The notes: generated by a model from the sequence alone, not told the origin. Counted from the first letter of the stretch, positions 1 through 9,115 are shown. The stretch: 64,000 bases of DNA from Pseudomonas sp. 30_B (GCF_017491605.1 NZ_JAFGYY010000024.1:19666-83665); one strand, 5' to 3'. Made by a program: numbers and translations.

Positions 1-23
1 TTATCACCGGAGTGGCTGGTAAG

Positions 24-178
24 CGATCGCGGACAGAGTCCGCTCCTACGACGTCTGATAGCTCGCAGCGAGGGCTGCCCCTCAAGCAGGGCTATTTGTA
101 GGAGCGAGCTTGCTCGCGAACAGCCCCGCTGCAGAGGTTGGTTCGCGAGCAAGGACTAGCGTCCCCCTCGGTCCTACG
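24..178. repeat. REP/REPIN-type palindromes
   Basis: Positions 24-51 carry a GTAGGAGCGGAC-family palindrome read on the minus strand. Positions 98-121 carry a 24-nt GTAGGAGCGAGC..GCGAAC arm, and a decayed inverted partner lies at 141-177. The same arms recur near 14.7, 34.5, 56.0 and 59.2 kb, which marks them as Pseudomonas REP/REPIN repeats. Nothing else is visible in the 285 bp before the first gene. Confidence 0.8.
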
Positions 179-285
179 AAAAGCAGCCCGCCAAGACGTT
201 CCGCTTTCGACGAAATCGCCCCGCCCGCCGCAGCGGCCCGTGTAGACTGCCTGCTCCATCCGCTGTCGCCTCACGGAAAGCCCGC

Positions 286-1122
286 ATGATCCGCGCATTC
301 TGCCTGCTGTTCACCGCCCTCCTCGCCCTGCCCGTCCACGCCGAAGGCTTCATCAGCCGCACCCTGAACAAGCCGGTGCCCGGCGGTGTTGCCGTCGTCC
401 AGCTAGGCCAGGACGCCGCCGTGCCCACGGCCACCTACCAGGGCAAACCGGTGCTGGTGGTGCGCGAGGAAGGCCGCGACTGGATCGCCATCGTCGGCAT
501 CCCGCTGACCACCAAGGCCGGCAGCCAGCAGATCGTCGTGAAGCAGGGCGGCGCCAGCCGCAACCTCGGTTTCAGCGTGGACAGCAAACACTATAAAGAG
601 CAGCACATCACCTTGAAGAACACCCGCCAGGTGAACCCGCTGCCCGAAGACCTCAAGCGCATCAACCGCGAGCTGGCCGAGCAGACCACCGCCTACCGCA
701 GCTTCAGCCCCGGCACGCCGAGCAACCTGGTACTGGACAAACCCGTCAACGGCCCGCTTTCCAGCCCCTTCGGCCTGCGCCGTTTCTTCAATGGCGAGGA
801 GCGCAACCCGCACTCCGGGCTGGACTTCGCCGTACCCGCCGGCACCCCGATCAAGTCGCCAGCTGCCGGCAAGGTGATCCTGATCGGCAACTACTTCTTC
901 AACGGCAACACCGTGTTCGTCGACCACGGCCAGGGCTTCATCAGCATGTTCTGCCACATGTCGAAGATCGACGTAAAAGTCGGTGATCAGGTCCCGCGCG
1001 GCGGCGTGGTCGGCCGTGTCGGCGCCACCGGCCGCGCCACCGGGCCGCACATGCACTGGAACGTCAGCCTGAACGACGCCCGCGTCGATCCGGCAATCTT
1101 CATCGGCGCGTTCAAGCCCTGA
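286..1122 (+). CDS. M23 family murein endopeptidase (LytM domain), exported
   Basis: A 278-residue protein with an N-terminal signal peptide (residues 1-19, ending VHA). The C-terminal peptidase_M23 domain carries the zinc motifs HxGxD (H176, D180) and HxH (H255, H257). The family cleaves peptidoglycan cross-links in the periplasm. Residues 20-150 form an N-terminal region typical of the Pseudomonas PA3787-like proteins. All metal ligands are present, so it is probably an active enzyme rather than a NlpD/EnvC-type activator, although the cleaved bond cannot be told from sequence. It is transcribed toward the GNAT gene at 1192-1734, and a REP cluster lies upstream. Confidence 0.9.
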   Translation: MIRAFCLLFTALLALPVHAEGFISRTLNKPVPGGVAVVQLGQDAAVPTATYQGKPVLVVREEGRDWIAIVGIPLTTKAGSQQIVVKQGGASRNLGFSVDSKHYKEQHITLKNTRQVNPLPEDLKRINRELAEQTTAYRSFSPGTPSNLVLDKPVNGPLSSPFGLRRFFNGEERNPHSGLDFAVPAGTPIKSPAAGKVILIGNYFFNGNTVFVDHGQGFISMFCHMSKIDVKVGDQVPRGGVVGRVGATGRATGPHMHWNVSLNDARVDPAIFIGAFKP

Positions 1123-1191
1123 TCCCGTGCAAGCGCGCTGTCGCTTCGGTCCGCGCAGCGCGATCCTGGCACTGCTGAGCCGTCGCGTATC

Positions 1192-1734
1192 TCAGACCAG
1201 CGAATAGCTGAAAAACAGCGCCATTTCCCCCGGCAGCACCTGCGCCGGGTCGTAGAGGTCGGTGGACAGTCCGCTGAGGGCGAAACCACGGGAGCGGTAG
1301 AAGCCCACCGCCGGCAGGTTGAGGTTCTGGGTTTCCAGCCACAGATGACGCGCCTCGGTGCCACGCGCCCAGTCCAGGCAGGCGTCCATCAGGAGCTTGC
1401 CGACACCGCGTCCGCGGGCGTCGGCGAGAACAAACAGATCGTCCAGCACCGCGCGGCGATTCCAGATCTCGTAGTGGGCAATGGCGAATCCCAGGCGTTC
1501 GCCTGCCTCGTCGATGGCGACGGCAGTCCAGTCGGACGCGGCCACATCGTCCTCCAGATCCGCGAAGGGATAGCGCTTGATCTGCGCCTCGGGCAGGCGC
1601 TCTTCGCGCAGGATGAAACCATCGGCCGCGGACTCGATCCGCAGGATCGAGTCGCTGGAGTAGCTGCCATCGAACCCGTGCAGCCACTCACCGTCTTGCG
1701 CCCATACCAGCGGGCGCAGGAGCAGGTCGCTCAT
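1192..1734 (-). CDS. GNAT family N-acetyltransferase
   Basis: A 180-residue protein with a GNAT fold. The acetyl-CoA motif A sequence (GRGVGK) follows a beta strand of the form DDLFVLADARG. The C-terminal half has the GFYRSRGF motif B typical of the family, where an asparagine/alanine and a tyrosine/phenylalanine precede the final strands. The substrate cannot be assigned. The start codon shares one base with the stop of the PCu(A)C gene upstream on the same strand (TGATG), so the two are probably co-transcribed. A link to copper handling is inferred only from this coupling. Confidence 0.85.
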   Translation of the reverse strand: MSDLLLRPLVWAQDGEWLHGFDGSYSSDSILRIESAADGFILREERLPEAQIKRYPFADLEDDVAASDWTAVAIDEAGERLGFAIAHYEIWNRRAVLDDLFVLADARGRGVGKLLMDACLDWARGTEARHLWLETQNLNLPAVGFYRSRGFALSGLSTDLYDPAQVLPGEMALFFSYSLV

Positions 1735-2222
1735 CAGTCCATCTTCATGCCGTGCATGTCGTGGCCCATGTCGGTGCCTTTCGGGGCTTCCTTCTGCACG
1801 GCGACCTCGACCTTCACGTCACCGGCCTTCTGGAAGTGCAGGGTCAGCGGGAAGCGCTCGCCATCGGCCAGCGGCTTCTTCAGGCCGAACAGCATCAGGT
1901 GGTACTGGCCAGGAGCGAAGACGATCTTGCCGCCGGCGGGGACGTCCACGCCTTCGACCTTCTGCATCTTCATCATGCCGTCCTTCTCCACGTGCTGGTG
2001 GATCTCGGCGCTGGCGGCGCGCTCGGTGTCGGCGCCGAGCAGGCGGTCGGCGTCCTTGCCGTGGTTTTCCACGACGAAGTAGGCCGCGCCGTTCACCGAG
2101 TTGGCCGGCAGCAGCAGCGACCAGGGGTGGTCGATATGCAGGTTGCCGGCCTCGTATTCGTGGGCCATGGCGGCGCCGGAGAAGCCCAGCAGGACAGCGA
2201 AAGCGAGCAGGGATTTACGCAT
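1734..2222 (-). CDS. Periplasmic copper chaperone PCu(A)C
   Basis: A 162-residue secreted protein. The signal peptide ends at AMA (residue 20), so the mature protein begins with a histidine. It has the PCu(A)C (DUF461) cupredoxin-like fold with the paired ligand sets IHQHVEKDGMMKM (about residues 74-86) and YHLML (H108, M110). Family members bind Cu(I) and deliver it to cytochrome oxidase or take it from outer-membrane receptors. The C-terminal tail (DMGHDMHGMKMD) is an extra Met/His-rich extension that could bind copper. It is followed closely by the GNAT gene and sits in a minus-strand run downstream of the PepSY and OprC genes. The start at 2222 was chosen over an upstream in-frame codon because it opens the signal peptide. 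Confidence 0.93.
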   Translation of the reverse strand: MRKSLLAFAVLLGFSGAAMAHEYEAGNLHIDHPWSLLLPANSVNGAAYFVVENHGKDADRLLGADTERAASAEIHQHVEKDGMMKMQKVEGVDVPAGGKIVFAPGQYHLMLFGLKKPLADGERFPLTLHFQKAGDVKVEVAVQKEAPKGTDMGHDMHGMKMD

Positions 2223-2351
2223 GTTCGAAACTCCAGTTGGCTTGTGATCAGGTCCGCCAGGGCGGCGGGAAAACATCGGGCCGCGGGCGAAACGATCGCG
2301 CCGCAGCATAGCCTGCCTCGCGGCAGGCGTCAGGTTGAAACAACGCACACA

Positions 2352-3722
2352 TCAGCCCATGGCCGGGCTGCGCGGCTTGATCCGCGACAGCACGGCCCAG
2401 TCCAGCGCCCACACCAGCAGCAACGACGCGCCCACCAGCGGGAAGGCGACGCCGAGGATGAGCATGATCGCCACCCCGCCCTTCCACACCGGCAGCGCAT
2501 GGGGCATCGGCGGCACGCCGAGACGGCCTTGCGGGCGGCGCTTCCACCAGATCCACAGGCCGCTGACGGCACTGAGCAGGATCATCAGGCAGACCGCGAG
2601 CATGAGCAGCTGGTTGAACAGGCCGAACATTTTGCCTTCGTGCAGCATCACGCCGGACTCGACGCCCTTGGCCACCAGCCCGTAGTCCTTCCAGCGCACG
2701 TCGGCGAGTACCTTGCCGGTGTACTGGTCGATGTGCAGCGTGGCGTCATTGCGCGAGTCGTCGGCGAACACCGAGACGGTGAACACACCTTGCTCGCCCT
2801 TGGGCAGGGCGATGGCGTAGCCGGGCGTGACGCCGGCCCGGTCAGCGGTATCGACCACCTGCTGCAGGCTGATCTGTGGCATCGCCATGCCGCCGGCGCC
2901 GTGGGCCATGTGCTCGGCGTGGGCGCCGCCGGACATCGGCATCGGGGTGTTTTCCATGGCCCAGGGAATGGTCTGGCGATGCGCCTCGTTGAGCGTGCGC
3001 GCCTCCAGGTCCGACTTCGGCACCTCGTTCCAAATCGGCGCCGGGAAGCGGTTCCACACGTCGGCGAAGGTCTTGCCCCAGAAGCCGGTCCAGGTCATGC
3101 CGGTAAGCAGCATGAACAGCATCAGCAGCGAGCCCCAGAAGCCGACCACCACGTGCACCTCGCGCCACAATGCGCGGCCACGGCGCGACAGGTCCGGCCA
3201 GAGCAGCACCCGCAGCGAGCGCTTGCGCGGCCACCACAGGTAGAGACCGGAGACGACCAGGACGATGCCCCAGCCGGCGGCCAGTTCGATCAGCCGGTCA
3301 CCCACGGTGCCGATCATCAGCTCGCCGTGCAGCGCACGGGCCATCGCCTGCAAGTTGGACTTGGCGTCCTGCACGCCCAGCAGCTTGCCGCTGTAGGGAT
3401 CGACGAAGGCATTCACCTCGCGCCCATCCAGTTGCGCGACGAACTGCGCACTGCGGTCGGCGGCCGGCGCCGGCAGGTACTGGCTGACCTGCACTTGCGG
3501 GTTCTGGTGATGCAGGTGCATCAGTTGCTCGTCGGCGGACAGCCGCACCTCGCCGGGCCGCACCTGCAGCAGGTCGCTGTACATCAGCGGGTCGAGCTGT
3601 GGCTTGAACAGATAGATGATCCCGGTGAGCGACAGCAGGATCATGAACGGCGCGACGAACAGCCCAGCGTAGAAGTGCCAGCGCCAGGCCAGGTTGTAGA
3701 AATCGAATGGTTTCTTCTGCAT
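2352..3722 (-). CDS. PepSY-associated TM protein of the copper cluster
   Basis: A 456-residue inner-membrane protein with an N-terminal membrane anchor (residues 15-38), further membrane helices and a C-terminal pair of helices followed by a basic WKRRPQG loop. The PepSY_TM architecture is shared with proteins that neighbour TonB-dependent metal receptors and may act as ferric or cupric reductases or as chaperones. An inserted periplasmic stretch is rich in Met, His and Gly (around MPMSGGAHAEHMAHG), which suggests copper contact. It lies 49 bp downstream of oprC and is read in the same direction. Function beyond the family is inference. Confidence 0.85.
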   Translation of the reverse strand: MQKKPFDFYNLAWRWHFYAGLFVAPFMILLSLTGIIYLFKPQLDPLMYSDLLQVRPGEVRLSADEQLMHLHHQNPQVQVSQYLPAPAADRSAQFVAQLDGREVNAFVDPYSGKLLGVQDAKSNLQAMARALHGELMIGTVGDRLIELAAGWGIVLVVSGLYLWWPRKRSLRVLLWPDLSRRGRALWREVHVVVGFWGSLLMLFMLLTGMTWTGFWGKTFADVWNRFPAPIWNEVPKSDLEARTLNEAHRQTIPWAMENTPMPMSGGAHAEHMAHGAGGMAMPQISLQQVVDTADRAGVTPGYAIALPKGEQGVFTVSVFADDSRNDATLHIDQYTGKVLADVRWKDYGLVAKGVESGVMLHEGKMFGLFNQLLMLAVCLMILLSAVSGLWIWWKRRPQGRLGVPPMPHALPVWKGGVAIMLILGVAFPLVGASLLLVWALDWAVLSRIKPRSPAMG

Positions 3723-3771
3723 TCGTAATGTCCCCACGCAAGGAGACCCCGACTGGCGGGGCCAGTCAGGT

Positions 3772-5865
3772 TCAGAAGGAGAAGTCCACTTTGGTCCAGA
3801 GCGTGCGCCCCGGTTCATGGATCGCTTCGGGGTTGTCCGCCGGGTAGCCGAAGCCGGCATTGCCCGCCAGGTTCAGGTGCTCGGCGTAGTCCTTGTCGAA
3901 CAGGTTGTCGACGCCGGCGCTGACCTTGAAGTGCTGGCTCAGCTTGTAGGCGCCATTGAGCGAGAACACCGCGAAACCGGGGCTTTCCTCGAAGTCATAG
4001 CCGACCACGTTGCCCTGCCCGTCGGCGACCCGCCCCTGGCGCGCCACCACCCGCCAGAGGCCACCGGCGCTCCAGACATCCTGCTCATAGGTCAGGCCGA
4101 AGCGCGCCTCCAGCGGCGGCATCTGCGGCAGGGCGCGGTCGTCGGTGGTGTTCTTGCCCCAGGCGTAGGCCAGGGTCGCATCGGTGGTCCAGTTGGAGGT
4201 CAGCGCATAGGCCGCGCCCAGCTCGCCCCCCATGATGCGGGCGTCGACGTTCCGCGCCTGGGACGTCATGCCCATCATGCCGTCGCTGTACTCGAAGAGG
4301 ATGTAGTCGTCGATAACCCCGACATAGCCGGAGGCCCAGGCCTTGAGTTTCTCGTCCTCGTACTGCGCGCCAAAGTCCAGCTGGGTGGTCTTCTCCGGCT
4401 TGATGCTGTCGAAGGCGTTGACCGAGCCGGCTGGGCCGCTGTCGGGGGAGAACAGCTCCCAGTAGTCGGGGAAGCGCTGCACATGGCCAAGGCCGGCGTA
4501 CAGCGTGGTCGGCGTATCGGCCAGATCGTGTTCGTAGCGCAGGAAGCCGCTGGGCAGGGTATCGGCGCGGGTGTCGTCGGCGGTGGGGTTGGGCTGGGTC
4601 ATGTGGCCAGACCCGGTGGTCTGCCGGTAGTCCTTGGCCGAGGCGCGGTCAAGGCGCGCGCCGCCGATCACCCGGTCGCGCTCGGCGGCGTACCAGGTCA
4701 GCTCGCCGAAGGCGCCATAGTTGTGGAAGACCGCGTCCTTGTTCCACGGCTGGTCATCGTAGGTATCGATGCCCATGCCCATGCGTTCGCGGTGCTCGTT
4801 GGTCTGCGCGTCGACACCGGAAACCAGCTTGAAGTCGTCCCAGCGCCAGGTGGCGGCCAGGCGTCCGCCCAGGGTACGGCGGTCGACGTTGGAGGCCATG
4901 GGGCCGGCCATCATCCCGGAGCCCGAGGGCGTGCGCAGGCTGTAGTTGTCCATCACATGGTCGGCGTAGTTGTAGTAGACCTGCGCCTCCAGCGTGTCGA
5001 GCACCTCGCCGAGGTTGGACTTCTCGAAGCGCAGGCCGAGGCTCTCGCGCTTGAACTGCGAGCCGTCCATGCCGCGCCCGGCGTAACGCGCTTCGCCGTC
5101 GCCCTTGCCAGCGGTGAGTTCGACGACGGTATCGGCGTCCGGCGTCCAGCCCACGGCGACGTCGCCGTTCCACTTGTTCCAGCGCGAGGGCACCGTATCG
5201 CCGGCACCGTCCTGGTAGTCATCGGACTGGGATTTGTTGCCGGTGAAGCGCAGATAACCTTCGGGGCCACCCGCGGCGGCGTCCAGCACGCGGTCGAAGC
5301 GACCGTTGGAGCCGCCCACCAGGCTGCCGTTGATCCGCGAGCCCAGCTCGCCGAAGCGCTCGGGCTCGCGGTCGAAGCGGATGGTGCCGGCCGAAGCGCC
5401 GGGGCCCCAGATCACGCTCTCCGGGCCTTTCACCACGGTGAGCCTGTCATAGGTCTCCGGCGAGATATAGGAGGTCGGCGCATCCATCCGTGCCGGGCAG
5501 GCGCCAAGCATAGTGGTGCCGTTGGTGAGGATGTTCAGGCGCGAGCCGAACATGCCGCGCAGCACCGGGTCGCCGTTGGTACCGCCGTTGCGGATGGCGG
5601 AGAAGCCGGGGATGGTCTTGAGGTAGTCGGCGCCATCGCTGGCGGGGATCGGCTGGCGCGGCTGCCTTGGGTCGGTGACCACGGTGAGCGGCGAGCTCTG
5701 TGCCACGGCGGTGATGACGCTGGGCTCCAGCTCCACCGCGTGGGTGGCGTGATCGTCATCCTCGGCCAGGGCCGGGACGGCAGTGAGACCGCCAAGGGCG
5801 GTCAGCGCGCACAGGGCGCGCAAGCCGACGGCACGGGGCCGACGGCGCAGGGGCATGCGGGACAT
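3772..5865 (-). CDS. oprC: TonB-dependent copper receptor OprC
   Basis: A 697-residue outer-membrane receptor with a signal peptide ending at ALA (residue 34), a plug domain (DGADYLKTIPGF, then RGMFGSRLNIL) and a 22-strand barrel ending in the canonical C-terminal phenylalanine (KVDFSF). The residues reported to bind copper in P. aeruginosa OprC (CxxxM plus HxM) are preserved: C123/M127 in ACPARM and H303/M305 in DHVM. The offset is a constant 20 residues from the published numbering as I recall it. It probably imports copper at the outer membrane. Downstream genes encode a PepSY protein and a PCu(A)C chaperone, giving an outer-membrane-to-periplasm route. Confidence 0.95.
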   Translation of the reverse strand: MSRMPLRRRPRAVGLRALCALTALGGLTAVPALAEDDDHATHAVELEPSVITAVAQSSPLTVVTDPRQPRQPIPASDGADYLKTIPGFSAIRNGGTNGDPVLRGMFGSRLNILTNGTTMLGACPARMDAPTSYISPETYDRLTVVKGPESVIWGPGASAGTIRFDREPERFGELGSRINGSLVGGSNGRFDRVLDAAAGGPEGYLRFTGNKSQSDDYQDGAGDTVPSRWNKWNGDVAVGWTPDADTVVELTAGKGDGEARYAGRGMDGSQFKRESLGLRFEKSNLGEVLDTLEAQVYYNYADHVMDNYSLRTPSGSGMMAGPMASNVDRRTLGGRLAATWRWDDFKLVSGVDAQTNEHRERMGMGIDTYDDQPWNKDAVFHNYGAFGELTWYAAERDRVIGGARLDRASAKDYRQTTGSGHMTQPNPTADDTRADTLPSGFLRYEHDLADTPTTLYAGLGHVQRFPDYWELFSPDSGPAGSVNAFDSIKPEKTTQLDFGAQYEDEKLKAWASGYVGVIDDYILFEYSDGMMGMTSQARNVDARIMGGELGAAYALTSNWTTDATLAYAWGKNTTDDRALPQMPPLEARFGLTYEQDVWSAGGLWRVVARQGRVADGQGNVVGYDFEESPGFAVFSLNGAYKLSQHFKVSAGVDNLFDKDYAEHLNLAGNAGFGYPADNPEAIHEPGRTLWTKVDFSF

Positions 5866-5972
5866 TCCATTTATTCCATGATCGGTGATAACGCCCGTTC
5901 CATGCGGACACGCACGGCGCGCAGGCGGAAGCGGTCATCCGCGCCTGCGGTCGATGGATTCGGGATAGGGGA

Positions 5973-6476
5973 TCAGCCGATCAGGGCCGGTGGAGCGCGG
6001 GAACGGGCGCCGGGAAAGACCGGCGAGGCGGGAATGCGAGAAGTACCGAACTGCGCGACCGGCGTAGCGGCGCCGGGCAGGCCGTGGTCGATCAGGACCG
6101 GCGGCGGGGTCAGCGGCGGGCTGTGGATCAGCAGGCTGCAGTAGCCGCACTTCTCCATGAAGGCGTCGGCGCTGAGCGGCTGCTTGCCCTGGGAAACCGG
6201 GGCGGCTTGATGGTCAGCAGCATGATGGCCGTCGGAGCAGGCCATCTCGTCCATGCCGGCCATGTCGTGCGCCATGGCCTGGCCGTGTTGCATGCCCTCG
6301 TCGTGCGACGGGGACATCCCATGCTGCATCGGCATGGAATGGTCCATGGGCATAGGGTGATCCATCGGCAGCGACTGGGATACCAGCGGGCCGACATAGA
6401 TCATCAGCATGGCGAACAGCGCCAGCCAGGTTCCTATGCCTTGTCGGAAGCGGCCTTGTCGGGTGCGACGGGTCAC
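5973..6476 (-). CDS. DUF2946 family Met/His-rich membrane protein
   Basis: A 167-residue protein with one N-terminal membrane or signal segment (residues 13-33). A long tract of Met, His and Asp follows (MDHPMPMDH, MQHGMSPSHD, MAHDMAGMDEM). A C-terminal CGYCSLL motif is typical of DUF2946 proteins found beside copper receptors. Tracts of this kind bind Cu(I) in CopA/PcoA-like proteins, so a copper-binding role is likely but unproven. The start is GTG, with an AAGGA ribosome site 6 nt upstream. It is probably the first gene of the copper run, about 107 bp ahead of oprC. Confidence 0.82.
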   Translation of the reverse strand: MTRRTRQGRFRQGIGTWLALFAMLMIYVGPLVSQSLPMDHPMPMDHSMPMQHGMSPSHDEGMQHGQAMAHDMAGMDEMACSDGHHAADHQAAPVSQGKQPLSADAFMEKCGYCSLLIHSPPLTPPPVLIDHGLPGAATPVAQFGTSRIPASPVFPGARSRAPPALIG

Positions 6477-6720
6477 GAAATGTCCTTGCGGATGGAAAGC
6501 CCCCGCCAGGAGCGGGCGGACAATGATCGCACGGAGTTCCGAAGCTCCGCTGCGGCACGTGGACGCAGAATCAGTAAAGCACAGCGAGCGCCTCTAATAA
6601 AAATTGCCCAAACATAAATATTTCAGCAATTTTTTATCACTTAATCTGGCGCACAGAGATTTTCTACCAATTTTTAACGAATGCTTGCCATCGGCCTCCC
6701 AGGCCATTAGGTTGGCACTC

Positions 6721-6798
6721 ATGAAAACCGCACACACCCTCATCCTGCTTCGCCAACACGCCTGCCTGCGCCTGGTCAGCCCGCGACTGCGTGGCTGA
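6721..6798 (+). CDS. Candidate leader peptide upstream of leuA
   Basis: A 25-codon ORF (begins MKTAHTLILLRQ, ends SPRLRG) ends 76 bp before leuA. Six of 25 residues are Leu, with a cluster at codons 7-10. An imperfect hairpin (6777-6797: CAGCC-CGC, loop GACT, GCG-T-GGCTG) overlaps its stop codon. Both features fit translation-coupled attenuation of leuA by leucyl-tRNA supply. The ribosome site is weak (AGGTTGG) and no clear U-tract follows the hairpin, so regulation is an inference. Confidence 0.5.
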   Translation: MKTAHTLILLRQHACLRLVSPRLRG

Positions 6799-6874
6799 GC
6801 CCTCTTCCCCGGTTTCACCTCTTTTCATCTTTTTCGCGCAGGCCCGCTGGCCAGAAAGTACAAGGATTCCGCTC

Positions 6875-8545
6875 ATGAGCATGTTGAAAGATCCGTCGAA
6901 GAAATACCGTCCGTTCACCCAGATCACCCTGCCCGACCGCACCTGGCCGGACAAGATCATCGACAAGGCGCCGATCTGGCTGTCCACCGACCTGCGCGAC
7001 GGCAACCAGTCGCTGATCGAGCCGATGGACGCCGAGAAGAAGATGCGCTTCTTCAAGTGCCTGGTTCAGGTCGGCCTCAAGGAAATCGAAGTGGGCTTCC
7101 CGTCCGCCTCGCAGACCGACTTCGACTTCGTGCGCGAGCTGATCGAGGGCGGCCACATTCCCGATGACGTCACCATCCAGGTGCTGACCCAGGCCCGCGA
7201 CGACCTCATCGAGCGCACCTTCGAGTCCCTGAAGGGCGCGAAGAAGGCCATCGTCCACTACTACAACGCCTGCGCGCCGAGCTTCCGCAAGATCGTCTTC
7301 AACCAGGACAAGGCCGGCGTCAAAGCCATCGCCGTGGCCGCCGGCCAGACTATCAAGCGCCTGGCCGAAGCCGCGCCGGAAACCCAGTGGGGCTTCGAAT
7401 ACTCGCCGGAAGTCTTCAGCTCCACCGAGACCGACTTCGCCGTCGAGGTGTGCAACGCGGTGATCGACGTGTTCCAGCCGACCCCGGCGAACCGCCTGAT
7501 CCTCAACCTGCCCGCCACCGTCGAGTGCGCCACCCCGAACAACTACGCCGACCAGATCGAATGGTTCGGCCGCCAGATCAACAAGCGCGACAGCGTGATC
7601 ATCAGCCTGCACACCCACAACGACCGTGGTACTGGCGTGGCTGCGTCCGAACTGGCATTGATGGCCGGCGCCGACCGCGTCGAAGGCTGCCTGTTCGGCA
7701 ACGGCGAGCGCACCGGCAACCTGTGCCTGGTGACCATGGCGCTGAACATGTACACCCAGGGCATCGACCCCGAGCTGGACTTCTCCGACATCGATGCCGT
7801 GCGCAAGGTGGTGGAAGAGTGCAACCAGATTCCGGTGCACCCGCGTCATCCGTACGTCGGCGACCTGGTCCACACCGCCTTCTCCGGCTCCCACCAGGAC
7901 GCCATCCGCAAGGGCTTCGCCCAGCAGAAGGACGACGCCGTGTGGGAAGTGCCGTACCTGCCGATCGACCCGGCGGACATCGGCCGCAGCTACGAAGCGG
8001 TGATCCGTGTGAACAGCCAGTCCGGCAAGGGTGGCATCACCTTCCTGCTGGAACAGGAATACGGCATCAGCCTGCCGCGCCGCATGCAGATCGAATTCAG
8101 CCAGGTCGTGCAGAACGAGACCGATCGCCTGGGCCTGGAGATGACCGCCGAGCAGATCTACAACCTGCTGCAGAACGAGTACCTGCAAGCCGTCTCCCCG
8201 TTCGGCCTGAAGAGCTACCGCCTGCAGGAAGAGAACGGCATCTGCGCCATCGATATCGACGTCACCCACAAGGGCGAACAGCACCGCTGGCACGGCAAGG
8301 GCAAGGGCACCCTGGAAGCCCTGGTCGCCTCGCTGCCGGTCGAGGTCGAGATCATGGACTACAACGAGCACGCCATCGGCGCCGGCACCAATGCCCGCGC
8401 GGCCGCCTATATCGAACTGCGCGTAGAGGGTGGTCGTTCGCTGCACGGCATCGGCATCGATGAAAACATCACCACCGCGAGCTTCCGTGCGCTGTTCAGC
8501 GCCCTGAACCGCGCCGTGACGCTGGGCCACGCGAAAGCTGCGTAA
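6875..8545 (+). CDS. leuA: 2-isopropylmalate synthase
   Basis: A 556-residue enzyme that condenses acetyl-CoA with 2-oxoisovalerate in the first committed step of leucine synthesis. The TIM-barrel catalytic domain has the N-terminal STDLRDGNQ signature (R41, D42) and the metal-binding LHTHND motif. A C-terminal LeuA allosteric domain (about residues 430-556) should give leucine feedback inhibition. It is the long (LeuA2) form usual in Pseudomonas. The ATG at 6875 is preceded by AAGGA. A candidate leader peptide lies upstream and a strong terminator hairpin downstream, so it is probably a single-gene unit. Confidence 0.97.
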   Translation: MSMLKDPSKKYRPFTQITLPDRTWPDKIIDKAPIWLSTDLRDGNQSLIEPMDAEKKMRFFKCLVQVGLKEIEVGFPSASQTDFDFVRELIEGGHIPDDVTIQVLTQARDDLIERTFESLKGAKKAIVHYYNACAPSFRKIVFNQDKAGVKAIAVAAGQTIKRLAEAAPETQWGFEYSPEVFSSTETDFAVEVCNAVIDVFQPTPANRLILNLPATVECATPNNYADQIEWFGRQINKRDSVIISLHTHNDRGTGVAASELALMAGADRVEGCLFGNGERTGNLCLVTMALNMYTQGIDPELDFSDIDAVRKVVEECNQIPVHPRHPYVGDLVHTAFSGSHQDAIRKGFAQQKDDAVWEVPYLPIDPADIGRSYEAVIRVNSQSGKGGITFLLEQEYGISLPRRMQIEFSQVVQNETDRLGLEMTAEQIYNLLQNEYLQAVSPFGLKSYRLQEENGICAIDIDVTHKGEQHRWHGKGKGTLEALVASLPVEVEIMDYNEHAIGAGTNARAAAYIELRVEGGRSLHGIGIDENITTASFRALFSALNRAVTLGHAKAA

Positions 8546-8571
8546 GCCCGGTAGTACTGCTGTCCCCTTTG

Positions 8572-8603
8572 CCCCGGACGCCTTGTGCGTCCGGGGCTGT
8601 TTT
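8572..8603 (+). terminator. Rho-independent terminator after leuA
   Basis: A perfect 10-bp stem (CCCCGGACGC / GCGTCCGGGG) with a 5-nt loop is followed by CTGTTTT. It lies 26 bp past the leuA stop and just before the ribosome site of the next gene. Confidence 0.85.
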
Positions 8604-8618
8604 CGAAGGAGCGAAAAC

Positions 8619-9101
8619 ATGACGAGCACACCACAGGACAATCCCTTCCAGACGCCTGCTGCCACTCTCCAGGACGCAGCGACCACCGCCACGGGCGAAC
8701 CGCTCTATCGCCTCGCCGCCGTCGGGATCGCCACCTTCTTCGGCACGCCCGTCGCCGGCGCCTGGGTCATGGTGCAGAACCTCAAGGCACTCGGCCGCCG
8801 CCACGAATCCCGCAATATCTGGCTGATGGGCATCGGCTTGACCCTCGCCATCTTCGTGATCGGCTACTTCCTGCCGGAAAACACTTCCGGCACGCCCATC
8901 GCCGTCGGCACAGTCGTCGGCATGTACTACTTCGCCAAGCAGACCTTCGGCGTTGCCGTGGAGCGCCACCACGCTGCTGGCGGCCAGTGGCGCTCGAACT
9001 GGCGCGCGTTCGGCGTCAGCCTGCTGTTCCTGCTTGCCGTCATCGCGGCGATCCTCGCCGTCTCGTTCTTCCTGGTCTACGTCCTCGGCGCAGAACTTTG
9101 A
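8619..9101 (+). CDS. Small integral membrane protein, unknown function
   Basis: A 160-residue protein I do not recognise. It begins with about 30 polar residues. Hydrophobic segments follow at roughly residues 33-52, 68-86, 90-105 and 128-156. There are no Cys pairs or obvious catalytic motifs. GAAGGA upstream supports the ATG. The leuA terminator separates it from leuA, so it probably has its own promoter or depends on read-through. It may belong to a conserved Pseudomonas family of hypothetical membrane proteins. Confidence 0.75.
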   Translation: MTSTPQDNPFQTPAATLQDAATTATGEPLYRLAAVGIATFFGTPVAGAWVMVQNLKALGRRHESRNIWLMGIGLTLAIFVIGYFLPENTSGTPIAVGTVVGMYYFAKQTFGVAVERHHAAGGQWRSNWRAFGVSLLFLLAVIAAILAVSFFLVYVLGAEL

Positions 9102-9115
9102 CTGCCGCCTAAAGA

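Noticed and set aside
1752..3728. Long open frame antisense to the PepSY and PCu(A)C genes
   Set aside because: It is a shadow of high-GC codon periodicity, with His/Gln/Arg/Val-rich low-information protein and no family motif. The minus-strand genes explain the DNA.
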